Assembly: GCA_030704615.1 (NCBI GenBank)
Contig: CM060734.1
Location: 57,182,042-57,242,041 of the forward strand
Length of the DNA: 60,000 bases
Source of the DNA: Takakia lepidozioides
Taxonomy: Eukaryota; Streptophyta; Takakiopsida; Takakiales; Takakiaceae
Direction of reading: 5' to 3'
Positions 34,802 to 47,683 of the stretch are shown here, one piece after another; position 1 is the first letter of the stretch; each line of letters starts with the position of its first letter. Under the pieces are notes generated by a model. That model was given only the letters and a program-made list of their open reading frames with translations, had not been told where the DNA came from and did not search any database. The position numbers were made by a program, and so were the translations under genes.

Positions 34802-35050
34802 GTAATGATCTCACCTGAGGGCCGTGCCAATGTTCCTCAACAAAATCTGCGCGTGTGTGATGAATAACTGACACAGATGCACCTCTCTCCAAAGTGCACG
34901 AGTCTGTTTTCACAAGAATAGGGCGAGCACGAGCGCATCCATTTGTCCCTCTTGGTATAATACCCTGGTGGTGTATGCCTTGCCAAGACTGTGACCTCAA
35001 AGAGTTCCCATAGAATAGTCAACCAAGTACAATTATATTTCACATAATCC

Positions 35051-35718
35051 CTATTCGTAAGCTGGACTGATTGCATGTGTTGATTCTCTCTCTCTCCAGG
35101 CATCTTGGGGTTTCTCCTGGGGATATTGGTTTGCCATATAAGCTGTCTTATAAATGCCTCCATGGTTCAACATTTGGAGAGCCTCTTTCAATTTCCCTGC
35201 CTCGCATAGTGTCCTCACATGCCCAGAAGTGGCAAAAGAGGTATTGTGGACTCCTTGTCTTGGTCCTCTTTCGGAAGCTATGGTCATGGTGGAGGGCCTC
35301 GATTTTATCAACTGTGCCGCTGCTTCCAATTGACCATCTACCCATGCAGGTTTCTTGTAACTATCAATCCATAGGGAATCATAGGTACTCTTGTGCTTGA
35401 AATCCGGCCCTCTTGGATGAATCTGGACCCACACTCCATCCCTGCTCCTTTAGCTCTCCGTGCCTCGGCACCAATAGTGCATAGATCATCCCCTTGCTAC
35501 TAGCAGCTGACAATGACAGCCTAAGTTTTTCCTTGCGAACACCCCACCCACTTAGCACAGACTAGTTCCTATGCTGAATTGCTCCCAAGACTTCCATAAT
35601 TTGTTGGGGGAAGAGGAAGGGTGACAATTTGTCAGAAAGCTTTTGAGATGCATATTCTTGTCTGATTCTCTCCGTAATTTAACATGCATTCACCTTTATG
35701 CCTCGATTGTCCCACAAT
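35051..35718 (-). pseudogene. PDF-PPR gene fragment
   Basis: The minus strand gives the PDF C half (GPDFKHKSTYDSLWIDSYKK, then PAWVDGQ) joined in one frame to GHVRTLCEAGKLKEALQMLN, the start of the PPR region, before it degrades at about 35150. Upstream (35440-35718) lie the intron and the start of the PDF N-half exon, cut at 35718 by the sequence CACTACAGG. This shows the PDF-PPR fusion is shared by paralogues. Confidence 0.85.
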
Positions 35719-36330
35719 CGACACTACAGGATAAGGGGGGGGGGGGACGCCCACCCCCACCCCGTGGCGCCTCTCCCGTGCGACGCCCCCGCGGCATCGC
35801 AAAAACACTGCCAAAATCCACTTTTTTGTGGATTTTGGCCAAGTTCTTGATTGCGACGCAATGAAAAAATGTTTTGAAAAAAAAACCGTTGCGCCTAGCT
35901 GCGACACCCTGGGCGTCGCATCAAGCACCCCCAGGAGGGAAAAAATAATAATTAAAAATGAAAAAATAAATAATAAAAAACGTCGCATTTTGAATGCGAT
36001 GCCCTAGGCGTCGCAAAAGTGTTGCATCAAGCACCCCAGGGTAAAATTGTTAAAAAAAACCACCCCCCCCCAAAAAAAAAAAAAAAAAAAAAAAACGTCG
36101 CATTGAGTTTTTTTTTTTGCTTAGTCATTTTTAGCGACGCCGAAGGCGTCACATTTGAGTTTTTTTTCCGTTGATAAGTCATTTGTAGCGACGCCTGAGG
36201 CGTCGCTACAAATCACTTGATCATTTTTTGGTTTCTAGAGTAGAGGGTGCAGGAAAAGCGATGCCAGAGGCGTCACTTACATTTGAGCGACGCGAGGAGT
36301 GTCGCTTTGAGGTCGCGACGAACAACGCTC
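35719..36330. mobile_element. CACTA-like terminus with GCGACGCC palindromes
   Basis: It begins CACTACAGGATAAGG exactly where the PDF exon breaks off. Repeated palindromic units follow, such as GCGACGCCTGAGGCGTCGC at about 36188-36206 and degenerate versions near 35880-36000, 36134 and 36257-36305. Such subterminal repeats are common in plant CACTA elements. The right end was not found, so the extent is unknown. Confidence 0.5.
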
Positions 36331-39300
36331 GCATGAACTACCTTATGTACAATGAAATCATGAGTTTGTGTGTAAGTTAGGTAAGAGATATGTTGGTTAG
36401 TGTGAAGTGTCTTACTATGTGTATAATCTAGAGATCTTGAGTTAAAATTTGTCTAGCAATATTTTGAATGAATTAAGAACTCAATATGTGTCGGCTACTT
36501 GCAAAAACATGTTGAAGGGTTAGGTTTCACATTACGTGGCTAATGTGTGTCCCACCCTTTTTTGAATCATGTGGATCCCGTCATTTTTCAAAATAACAAA
36601 TGTTGAATTCACAAAACTCTTTATCTTAGTGTTGGTCAATTCGAGCTCATTTGCAGATATGTGCACATAGCTTGACATGAAATCATGTTGTCTTGACATA
36701 AATATGAAGTAATCATCGTACTTTGCAATTCAAAAGAATGCCCAATGTTGTGTATCTATTAATGTTATATCTACTTGTTCATGATTGCAAAGGCACTGCA
36801 AATCCTTGTAGTATGATCAGATGTGTTGGAAACCTATATTATTTCTTTCGAGAGGGAATAACGACCGTAGGTTGACATTCTAGCAATGATGAAAATGATG
36901 GCCACACTCATCTTGGAGGACGGTCTTACTTTGCAATTGAGCAAAAGGATGTGGGTTCTTTCCACTGTACTTGCTGATGGATCACGGAGTAAGATGCTCA
37001 AGGAGGGGATAATGGCAGATCGCATGACTCGGTGAGGGGGCCGATCCAATTGGAGAAAAGAAAGCATTCCTGTGAATCATTGTTTCATTCAAGTCTATTG
37101 ATATTGCGGGGGCAATCTGAACAACACCCGTGTTGTGTTTTTCTAAGTTGGGTCAAAGTAGCAAAGATGGGTCCAGATCCAAGGACCAATTTGGGTATAG
37201 GGGAAGCAGTAGGGGATCAGGAGATATTGGTGGGGGCAGATTCCTAGAAGTCAAAGAAACCAGGATCAATCTGTAGTGGAGTAGGGCCACGAACTATACT
37301 CTTGCACTTGTTGGTTAAATCATTTTTCACCTCCAAATTGAGTTGTCAAGACGGTTCCTCATTTTCCCAAATCTCCATATCATGATGTACAAACATGAAG
37401 TTAGATTAGTAACTACAAAATATATCATAGTACAGTTGAAAAAATAAAAATATATCAAGAACTTGCAAATTCACATGAACAACACGTCGTTCCTCCATTT
37501 CTTGATCGTCAGCTTTTTGGAATGTGACTCAAGACCTATCGTCGACTATGTCACCTCTGAACACCATAATCTACAATCGTTTTTTCGGCCGATTGTACTT
37601 GCTATACGATTTAGCATCTCTAAATAATTCAGTCTGTAGCACATTGTAGTTGTTTTCTATGTTATGCACTATAACTTCTTCCATCCTTGCTTGTGATGCC
37701 TGCGTATAGGTAAGTTTGCGCAAGTTCAAATGTCATTGAAGAATCAAGTTGGCTCCGAAGGATACTCGGTTGATGCTATCTCTGAGCAAATCGAGTTCAA
37801 CGATTACCTTTACTCTGCAGTTGCTGAAACTAGCCGAGGGAGCACTGCCGGATCCATTGGAGAGGACTCTCGAGGGCATCACCTGCTTCTGGTGGGCTGC
37901 TTCTTCCTTGCTATCAAGTACAACGCAGACAAGCAACATAATGTGCCCAAAGTATGAACGAGTACCCATTACAAGAAATAAAAAGCTTTACCGATCCAAA
38001 GATTCCTTGAGATGAATGGCGACCAAGGCCTCCCCCTCTCTATTTATACTGGCACATGCGGGATGGATGTATTCGTTAAGTACATCTTCTATTTTCTTTG
38101 TAAGACCTTGAATGTAGCTTCATTGCACTTTTCATGTATGCAAGATCAAGACTGGTGGAATGATTAAATGATGAACTCCCCGATCCGTCAAAGGGAAATC
38201 GTCCGGTAAAGCGGATGGCCACGACATCAACGCCATCAGAAGATGAAGATTGGTGCTTAAATGTTGCACCCGAACTTGACAGCCGCCAACCTAATTTTTT
38301 GACTTAACAGCCTTTCCAAAACAACTTTGGATATCTATTACATGCAATAAAGTTAAAAGCTTCACAAATCCGGAGGCACCTTTGTTTATATTTCTCTTTG
38401 CAAAACCTTCATTGCAATTTATCAGGACTCATGTAGAAGCTTGGTGCTTAAATATTGCATAACCGCCATCTACCTTTTCGACCTTTTTGTGTGTTTTGCA
38501 TTGTGTTTTGTTTTATTTTCTTCCCCTCTATTATTTTTGTTTTCAAATTGTTTGAAAAGAAATCGCATTGATATTCCAAAAGTTCAACAAAGCAAGGACT
38601 TTTGTAATTAATGTTGGAATGAAATGAACACAAAAACCACAAAAAATATGAGGATGATAGTACCATTAATCAAACACAATCCTCTTTTTATGAACATTGA
38701 AGCAACGAATACCTCCAGTTCTAAAATGAGTTGAATGAATTCCGGCATGTTAATTTACATATATCTTTTCTAGGTTAGTTCGAACATCTAGCTACAACTC
38801 AGTATTTGCGTTGAAATATTGGTATTAAGACGGTAAAGAAAAAATATATCAACATAGAGTCTTTTCAACATAACTTATTTGGATACCCCATAACAAGAAA
38901 TAATACACAATAGTCATTTTTTGTCAACCAAGTTTCCAATGAGATTGTTGAAGTTGCACTCAATACAACTTTTTTGTTTAGAACTCAACAACATCAAGTG
39001 GGAATAATTTCGAATTCATATATATGCATCAAAGCGGTATTCCTCCCAACTTAGGGCAACGATCATGAAGACTAAACTCCTATATGATCTTCGATATTAC
39101 TATGAAAAGTGCATTTGATAACTATGTCAAGAAATTTCCGCTTGTGTTGCCATGACCTCATGGTACAGATGAACACATGAGGTGCACATGAAGTTCTTTT
39201 AGGTGTACCAATATAAATTGAATGCGTAAAATCCACCAAGGTGAGTATCCACACACAACCAATTCACCTTGCCAAGCCGGTTAATGTGCGTTGTGTACGA

Positions 39301-40589
39301 GATCATATCTCCTAGTATCGTCGGGACCCCTTAGTCCTAAACTCAAGGTTGGGGTCAATTTTTCTTTTAAGCCTAGTCAATTATGTTGTGCTTTGTGGGT
39401 TCTTTCGTTCTTTCATATGATTACGCTAGTCTTGAGTGAGAATGATCACTCATTGACAAGACAATTCATCTTGGACTTATATTGAATTTGTAAATATACT
39501 TCAATGTCCTCGGTGCTAATCCTTGATCCCACGAAGAAATATATCCCACTAATACCGCCTCTCCTTTGGAATATGGTAGGTGCATATGTTTGAGCACTTA
39601 GATGGGTGTATATGGTAACGCTTACGAAGGCATGAATTGAGCCCAGAACAACGTGGACATAAACTTTACATGTATGCTAGTTGCTATATGGTTAAAAATG
39701 TTAGGTCGTTCATGCTAGATGTACTTGAAGATTTGATTTTGGGACTTTGTTTATGCCTTACTAGACAACTTGAGTAGTCAAGTTCTTGATTAGGTGTTGA
39801 AGTAATGATGATCGAAGTCCTTCAAACGAACGCTTAATTGAAACAACACGTGTTATAGATAGATAGAGCTCAACGAAATGTTGCTTGGCACCATGTCACC
39901 CTCATTTTGTGTGTAATACTATAACCGATGGGCAATAAGGCGTCAGTCTCATCAAGCACATTACCTTGTTTTAAAAAACACTCAGAATGACTCCATGATA
40001 TAAGACGGTGATTATAACTAACAATCAGTGGGCACATAGACATCATCTGTGAATTTTTCAAAACTTTACTTTTTAAAGTTTCATGTGTCTCACAAATTTC
40101 TATACACAATTTTTACACATAAATTTACGTACTCGTTATGAGAAATGGTGATAGAACAATCTTACCTCTCAATCATCCCCATACAAAGCAACTCATCTGA
40201 AAAAACAAACTTATCTAGTCTTGCAATTAGGAAGGTGGTACTAATCAATCCACCAATGAATTGGAATATGTGGTCTCAAGGGAAGAGAAAATACGAAAAG
40301 GCACCATATTGTGATCTGGTCAAACCATAACTTTGTGGGACTTTTGAGTGAGAATTCAAAATTTTTAGGTCCACAAAAATATTATCGTTTTCTATTTCCA
40401 AGGTGGAATCATGCCCACTTTGGTCAGTGTGACGCGTAACTCAACTAGGCACAATGGAATTTGTGGATGAATGGTGGTAGGTAGGTGCATTGATTTTAGT
40501 GTGGCAAGGTACAAAAAATAACCAAAAAGTTGAAAACATGCTTGGGAGATTAAGGGATAAATATCGTGCTAAGTTGTCCAAACCAATAC
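36331..40589. other. AT-rich region without recognisable genes
   Basis: Only short frames occur and none shows a family signature. It may be the interior of the element starting at 35719, since PDF-PPR sequence resumes at about 40590. Confidence 0.4.
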
Positions 40590-41250
40590 TAGTCTCTAGT
40601 TTTCTTTTCACCCAAGGAGGCTTGAGCTAACCCTCGTTCCACAACCCCTCTTGTATCCACTGGTTATGTTAGTAGTTTGGAGTTTTTGGACATCTCCATA
40701 AAATCACCAGGGAGCAGCTGAGTGGAGCCCTCCAAGTACCTTACAAACTACCTTGCGCATCCTACTTTCACACCCTGCTTAGGAAGAACAACCTATTGTA
40801 CTGACAGTAAAAGCAGTTTTTGCAAAAATTCGAACGTCACTTGGGCTACAATCAGTCCACACGACGTTGGCATACATGTGTACAAGAGCTGAGTCAAACT
40901 CCCTCACACTCTCTCACATCTCGGCAATGGGGTAGTCCAACCATTGTGAAAGATCTCTAAAGAACTCAGCACCATAGCAACCACATGCAAGGGAGTCTGT
41001 CCACTGTGCATTGTCAAGGTGTAGGATTGCCCCTTTCAGCTCTGCAGCCCAGCCCCTTAATCCACTGCATGACTGAGGCCCTCTCGCATGACGAAAACGA
41101 GAGTACAAAGCCTTGGGTGTCGAATTTCAGCATACTCACATATTATTGTACTCTGCCTCTTGCCTAAGTGCATCGAGATGAAAAGCCTGAATAGCAGAGG
41201 CATTAACTTGCAAACAATATACACAACTTTGACCAACATTTTAGGACTTC
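40590..41250 (-). pseudogene. PDF-PPR gene 5' fragment
   Basis: The minus strand matches the intact gene's exon 1 (41.11-40.98 kb, cf. 5010-5140), an exon 2 remnant with DLSQWLDYP, the following intron (cf. 5441-5610) and a PDF C-half edge with TTCTTTTCACCCAAGG near 40603. The stretch corresponding to about 5140-5380 is deleted. Frames are broken. Confidence 0.7.
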
Positions 41251-41967
41251 GGCATTTTTTTCTGCAACATTTAGTTGGACTTCAGTCATCTGGTGTGTAC
41301 GGTCCCCAAAATGTGGCCATTGGCTATATTTGGTTGGAGGGATGAATTGGGGTTTAGCCAAAATTCTCTGTTTTGCTACTTGTGATTTAGAAAAGTGTAT
41401 AGGGGGATGGTATGCAAATTTGGCAATCTTGCCATAGTTACTTTACTTTCAGCAAGGGTGGGTATTGGATGGCAAAAGAAGAATAGCCAGCAATATTGTT
41501 CACAAGTTCACTACCCCATCGAGGTCAGGTACAAAGGAGGCCCCATCAAATCTGCATATTTTGAAGTGAAAATTTTCATACATATGCTTGACTTGATGAT
41601 GGACTAGAATCCATTCCCGATTTCCCATGCTGTTTTGAAAACATTTCCGCGGTTTACTTTGCCATCAACATTTGAGAGAGAGAGTATGTTGATTTCACCA
41701 TTGGCCCAAGATCAAACTTTCTAATCTCTCGGAGATCCGAGGGGGGCTTCCTGTTTTTTTCGGCATTTGGATGCGGAAGGTAGGTGGGCATCCATCCCTA
41801 CGGTGGACACGACTGGTTCATCCAGAATCTAGAGCTATGGTCCCAACCTGCTAGGGGCTCTGGGCTGCCAGGCCAATTTCCAGCCCACCCAAGGTCCTTT
41901 AAGGGTACTTAAGCCCAACAGTCTTCTACATACCCTTAAAAAGTTTGTTGGAAAGTTGACCACTGGC
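41251..41967. other. Intergenic region without recognisable gene
   Basis: No coding or repeat signature. It flanks the hAT element. Confidence 0.35.
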
Positions 41968-41975
41968 ATTTTTAC

Positions 41976-43033
41976 CAGTGTTGGGCGGGTATATGAATTA
42001 CCCTGATATACCCGGCGGGTATATCAGGGTATATTGATATATATATACCCTGGTGTGGCAAGTTTAGGTGCCCGGATGTATACCCTTATATTAGGGTATA
42101 TTTTTATGATATACCCTTATCCTTATATTTACCCTGCATCAAGACGCTCAATATACCCTACTTTTCTGAAAGGTATATGTTAAAATGAAGGGTATATCTA
42201 ATCAGGGTATATAAGGGCTTTTATGTGCCTTCATAGCCTTTATGTGCTAGGTCTTTTCGCTTTTTGTTGTGTTGTTAGGGAGCCTTGAGCTATAAGAAAG
42301 CTCCAATCACAGCTAAAACAAATGCTACATATATATCATTCCTAAAATGTCATATAACCCAAACAATACCTCTTCAGATCTCGTATATATATATATAAAA
42401 GGAAACATGACAGCCCACAGAGGGCAGCGGGTTGGAACCCGGAACCACCAGAGCGATACACACTGTGCACTTACCAGCTCACTGGCTACCAGCCCATGTG
42501 CCTTTTTTTTTTTTTTTTTTTTTTTTTTGGGAAAGGGGAGGTAGCCCTTGAGAACTTTATTAAAAATCATTGAATGGAAAAAATTAAACCCTTAGATGCC
42601 CGTAGGCCGCCTTTTTTTTAATCTCAAACCTCCGAGGAGTCCTCCATCTTGCATTGGAAGTTAACACCAAAATATTATGCAATATCTTATCAATTTTCTC
42701 TTTTACCATAGATTGTATTTTTTGTGTTTTGTACATATTGAAGAACAAAAAAAAACAAAAAAACATCATATATTCTTTAAAACATTAAATTATATATTAA
42801 TTGAAATAACTATCCATACCCGGAAACTATTCATACCCTCAGGGTATATTTTGGCATATAAATCCATACCCGGGGGTTATATAGAAATCTGAAAAGTTAA
42901 TTTACCCATACCCGGAGGGTAAATATTTTTTTGAGATTTCAATTTATCCATACCTGGAGGGTAAATGATTTGACAAAAATAATTTACTTATACCCTAAGG
43001 GTATATTGAAATCAATATACCTGCACAACACTG
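41976..43033. mobile_element. Non-autonomous hAT element with GGGTATA repeats
   Basis: The ends are inverted repeats: CAGTGTTGGGCGGGTATAT at left, and the inverse of CAGTGTTGTGCAGGTATAT at right. An exact 8-bp duplication ATTTTTAC flanks it (41968-41975 and 43034-43041), as expected for hAT elements. Both subterminal zones are full of GGGTATA/TATACCC. No transposase is present; a SINE sits inside. Confidence 0.93.
42405..42515 (-). mobile_element. tRNA-derived SINE (family 2), copy in the hAT
   Basis: Minus strand: an A-box-like TAGCCAGTGAGCTGG (42474-42488) and a B-box GGGTTCCAACCC (42429-42440), with a long A run (T run on plus, about 42504-42527) at the head side. Same head as 21600-21715. 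Confidence 0.55.
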
Positions 43034-43041
43034 ATTTTTAC

Positions 43042-43600
43042 CTGGGGTTCCATTTTTTGTTTCAAGGCTTATAATAAAGTCTGAGAGTATTTGCCTTATG
43101 GCAGCCTACGGGCATGTAAGGGTTTAATTTTTTCCCTTCAATAATCCTCAATTTTATACATTGATAGCAAGCGCAAACATTGACAAGGAGGACCATCACT
43201 CTAGGCCATTGCTCAAATGCAAACAGAGCTGTTAGGAAATTCCTTTGCATGAGGTCTCCAAAAAGAGACCACACCTAACATTAGAATGTGCAGTGTCATT
43301 TGAGGAATGTGTGTTGTGGAGTTAGGACAGAGAACACATAGTATTACTGGAGATATGAAATGAAGAGAACACATGCTTCCAGTTCCATGGGATCCCCCAG
43401 CAAACCTTTCAGTCATAAGACATGAACTAGCGTTGGATATATTTCATTTAACCCTTAATGATCTAATTGGGTTTGTGCCATGATAGTTCAAGCCGGGAAT
43501 TTTCTTTTCTGCGTCTGACATCTATGGTCAGTAGAGGCATGCTTTCTTGCAGTATGATGTGGACTTTATGGCTTCTTATGTGACTGAGGAATTGGATTAT
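43042..43600. other. No recognisable gene
   Basis: A 30-bp stretch (43098-43130) is an inverse match to 42579-42610 inside the hAT (AAACCCTTA-ATGCCCGTAGG), so a small repeat is shared; otherwise featureless. Confidence 0.35.
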
Positions 43601-43619
43601 ATTGAAGCTAATACCCTAT

Positions 43620-46600
43620 TCACACTATGAATATAATGCGGCAAAACCCGTGCGTCCAGATATGACAAAGTGTCCCATGCTGTGGGATTGGCAATGCTGG
43701 GTCCAAAGTGGAACCTAGCCCCAAGTTGGAAGGTTCACATGCAAGAGGAAATGCCCTCAACAGTATATCAAAGCCAATATTCTCAGGAAATGGTGGATGA
43801 ACCAAGTAGCTACGGAGATCACTCATTGAACCAAGACAGTCACACCTCTCCAAAAAACATCGTTTCACCAGTAATCTCCACATGAACAAACCCCATCCTC
43901 AAAGTGGTGAAAGCAGTTGGCGTCCTGTACAACAATGGCCTGCCCAACAATCTTTGAGATAAACTTGGTGGCAGTGCGGCTGTCAATGAATTCTGCAGGC
44001 ACCAAGCAAGGCCCTCCACACCACATCATTAGCTTTCATTGGCATTCTGTTAATCAAGTCCTCTGCCTCAACTAATCGCCGCTCACGGCCAAGAAGGTCC
44101 ACCATGCAGCCAAAGTGCTCCACTGCAGGAGTGATGCCATGATCTTGACTCAGAGAGTTGAAATTGTATCTGCCTTCATCCACTAGACCAGCATGACTAC
44201 ATGCAGAGAGAACACATATGAAGGTGATACTGTTCAGCTTCAGGCCTTCCCCTTGCATTTCTTAAGACAGTTGCAGGGCTTCCATATCACAACCATGCTG
44301 GGCATATCCTGCGATCATCGCGTTCCACAACGCCACATCTCGTTCAGCCATAGTGGCGAACACTGCCTTTGCATCCTCAATGCTCCCACCTTTGGCATAC
44401 ATGTCCACCAGGGTATTGTTCAGAATGACATCTGGTACAATCCCAGCTTTGATGATGTCACCATGGACCTCTTTGCCCTTTTCCAGGGCTGCGAGACTTG
44501 CACACGCATTACAAACACAAACAAATGTGAAATGGTTGGGCCTGACCCCTTCGCGCATCATTTGCTCATAGGTCTCCAAAGCCTCCATCCCGCACCCATG
44601 CTGGGCATATCCTGCAATCATCGCGGTCCAGGACACCACATCTCGTTCAGCCATACTGTCAGCTTCAGGCCTTCCCCTTGCATTTCTTGAGATAGTTGCA
44701 GGGCTTCCATATCACAACCATGCTGGGCATATCCTGCGATCATCGCGTTCCATGATGCCACATCTCGTTCAGCCATATTGTCGAACACTGCCTTTGAATC
44801 CTCAGTGCTCCCACCTTTGGCATACATGTCCACCAGGGTATTGCTCAAAATGACATCTGGTACAATCCCAGCTTTGATGATGTCACCATGGACCTCTTTG
44901 CCCTTTTCCAGAGCTGCCAGGCTCGCACACGCATTGCAAACACAAACGAATGTGACCCGGTTGGGCTTCACCCCGTCACGCATCATACCCTCATAGGTCT
45001 CCAAAGCCTCCATCCCGCACCCATGCTGGGCATATCCTGCAATCATCGAGGTCCAGGACACCACATCTCATTCAGCCATATTGTCAAACACTGCCTTTGC
45101 ATCTTCAATGCTCCCGCCTTTTGCATACATGTCCACAAGGGTATTGTTCAAAACGACATCTGGGACAATTCCAGCTTTGATGATGTCCCCATGGACCTCT
45201 TTGCCCTTCTCCAGAGCTGCCAGGCTCGCACACGCATTGCAAACACCAACGAATGTGACCCGGTTGGGCTTCACCCCTTGCTGCCTCATTTGGTCATAGG
45301 TCTCCATCCCACACCCTTGATGGGGATATCCTGCAATCATCGCGTTCCAGGACACCAAATCTCGTTCAGCCATATTGTCAAACACTGCATCCTCAATGCT
45401 GCCGCATTTGGCATACATGTCCACCAGGGCAGTGCTCAGAATGACATCTGCTACAATTCCAGCTTTGATGATGTCACCATGAACCTCTTTGCCTTTTTTG
45501 AGGGCTGCCAGACTTGCACACGCATTGCAAACGCACACAAATGTGATGTGGTTGGGCTTCACCCCTTCCCGCATCACTTGATCATATGTCTCCAAAGCAT
45601 TCTTCCCACACCCATGCTTGGTAAATCCTGCAATCATTACATTCCCCGTGATCAAACCTCGTCCAGGCATGTTGTTGAATACTTGGTGTGCATCCACAAT
45701 GCTCCCACATTTAACATGCATGTTCAGAAGGGTGTTGTGTAGAAAAACGTTTGGCTTAAATCCACTTTGGATAACGTGAGAATGAACCTGTTTCCGGCTT
45801 CCAGGCCTTCCATCTTGATGCACTTACGCAAGAGACAGACATAAGTATCTGAATCCGCTGAAATGCCTCCGTGGTTCAACATTTGGAGAGCCTCTTTCAG
45901 TTGCCCTGCCTCACATAGCGTCCTCACATGCCCAGAAGTGGCAGAAGAGATATTGTGGACTGCCTGTCTTGGACTTCTCTTGGAAGCTGTGGTCATCGTG
46001 GAGATTCCTGATTTTATCGACTGTGCCGCCACCACCACTGCTTCAAGCTGACCATCTACCCTTGCAGGTTTCGTGTAGCTATCAATCCACAGGGAATCAT
46101 AGGTACTCTTGTGCTTGAAATCCGGCCATCTCGGATAAATCTGGACCCACACTCCATCCCTCCCTCAGCTATCCCTGCCTCGGCACTACTGATGCATAGA
46201 TTGTTCCCTTGCTGCTTGCCAGCTGACAATGACAACCCAAATTTTTTCTAGCAAACACCCCAACGCTACTTATCACACACCTTTGCTCCAAAGACCTTCC
46301 AAATGTACTGGGGAGAGAGGCAGGATGACAAATTGCAAGAAAGCTTTTGTGAGGCATCGTCTGCTTCTCTCTGCAATTTAACAGGCATTCACCTTTTGTC
46401 TCGATTGTCCCACCATTGACTGGGGTCCGGAAAATATTCCTTCCAGACCTTCTCCTCATCTCTGTTTTCAGTTTTTGGACCTTTGCCTGTTGCCACATTG
46501 GCAGTAGCATGTCAAAACTAACTCCAAACCGACAGGCTAACTGGAGAGTTCAACTTGACAAAATTAGGGACAACTCTTATATGAGGACAAATCAGGTCAA

Positions 46601-47356
46601 AGTGTGTTGACGAAGGTGTCCTCACCACGTTGTCCTTGACCTTGTGTCATGAAAGCAGCTAGCTTTTCTTTCACCCAAGGAGGATTCAACCAACCATCAA
46701 CCGAAAGGACCTCTTGTGTGCGCTGCTTATGTCTGTAGTCAGGTGATCTCGGATTGGTCTGTGAGAACCACCGCGGTGCAGCTGAGCATACAGTTTAAGC
46801 ACGGCCTCCTGAGACAAAGCTAACCCTCGCAAGTACCTTGGAAAAAGAACACATCATGAAAATTGAAAGGCAGAGTGCACAAAATGGGCAAACTTACTCA
46901 CATCATACATTAAGAAAGGCACACCTTGCCATTGTAGTTGTTGTCCCACCATTGTGAAGGATCTTTAAAATACTCGTGCCAGCGCTGCTCCATGCTCCAC
47001 GGTAGACCTTCGTGCCCCAAACTCTGACAGTATCAACACTTGGATAGGTTCCTTCATGGAGGAGTGCTAGCATAGCTTTCACCAACATTCATGCAAGTCA
47101 CTGTGGGCTCCATTGGACTCTACACAATGAGGAACATATGACCATCAGTCAGTCCTAAGTTTATTTTTGAGGCCCTTGGAAAAGATGTCCAAGATATTAT
47201 TTTGCTTAGGTCATACTCACTCTCATCTGCAAGCTTCCAACGAGCACCACCATCTACACCAGAATGAGAATAGCGCTCTGATATCTTCCCTCCGTCACCA
47301 TACTGTTCTCGATCACGTGGCATGGAAATTGGTTTTCCTTACACCAAAGGAGGGTT
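43620..47356 (-). pseudogene. Near full-length PDF-PPR-DYW pseudogene
   Basis: This copy keeps PDF exons (47.35-47.2, 47.01-46.92, 46.74-46.64, 46.5-46.4 kb), the exon with WPDFKHKSTYDSLWIDSY (46.15 kb) and PPR repeats down to 43.99 kb, plus 3' flank matching 9.85-10.1 kb. It is broken by a lost base near 45800, a TGA in place of CGA near 45070, a duplicated PLS block with frameshift around 44.65 kb, and a stop near 44264. A deletion near 43.99 kb removes E2 and the first half of DYW, including the HSE and CGDCH residues, leaving only the terminal CGDYW segment. The left limit is the RF1 repeat at 47368. Confidence 0.9.
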
Positions 47357-47367
47357 GAAACAACCCT

Positions 47368-47683
47368 ATGTGGACAGCATGGAGCAGGTAATCATGAGCA
47401 AAATGTGGGAACTAGGTGGTATCACAAAGATTGCCAGCTTTAGACTGGGGTTTTGTTACTGTTCCGAGTCAGAGAGGGAGTAGCCATTACTCCCTTTTTT
47501 TTCCCAGACCGCGTGGGTGGGTCCAAAAGGACCCTTATTATTTTTTTGTTTTGCAAAGCCCTTTTCAGGGGTCGCGGGAGCAGGAGGTGGTGTTCAAGCA
47601 CCCCTCCTGCCCCTTGTAGCCAAGGTCAATCTTCGTACAGGGAACGAGGGACCCCTTGTGAGGCTCTCGCGAACCTGCAAAGA
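47368..47683. mobile_element. RF1 dispersed repeat, copy 2, left part
   Basis: Matches 11710-12020; interrupted by the chromovirus at the target AAAGA and continued at 54658. Confidence 0.8.

Noticed and set aside
37265-37276. Right end (CTGTAGTG) of the CACTA-like element starting at 35719
   Set aside because: Flanking bases do not give a matching 3-bp duplication (cga versus gag) and only the first eight bases agree.
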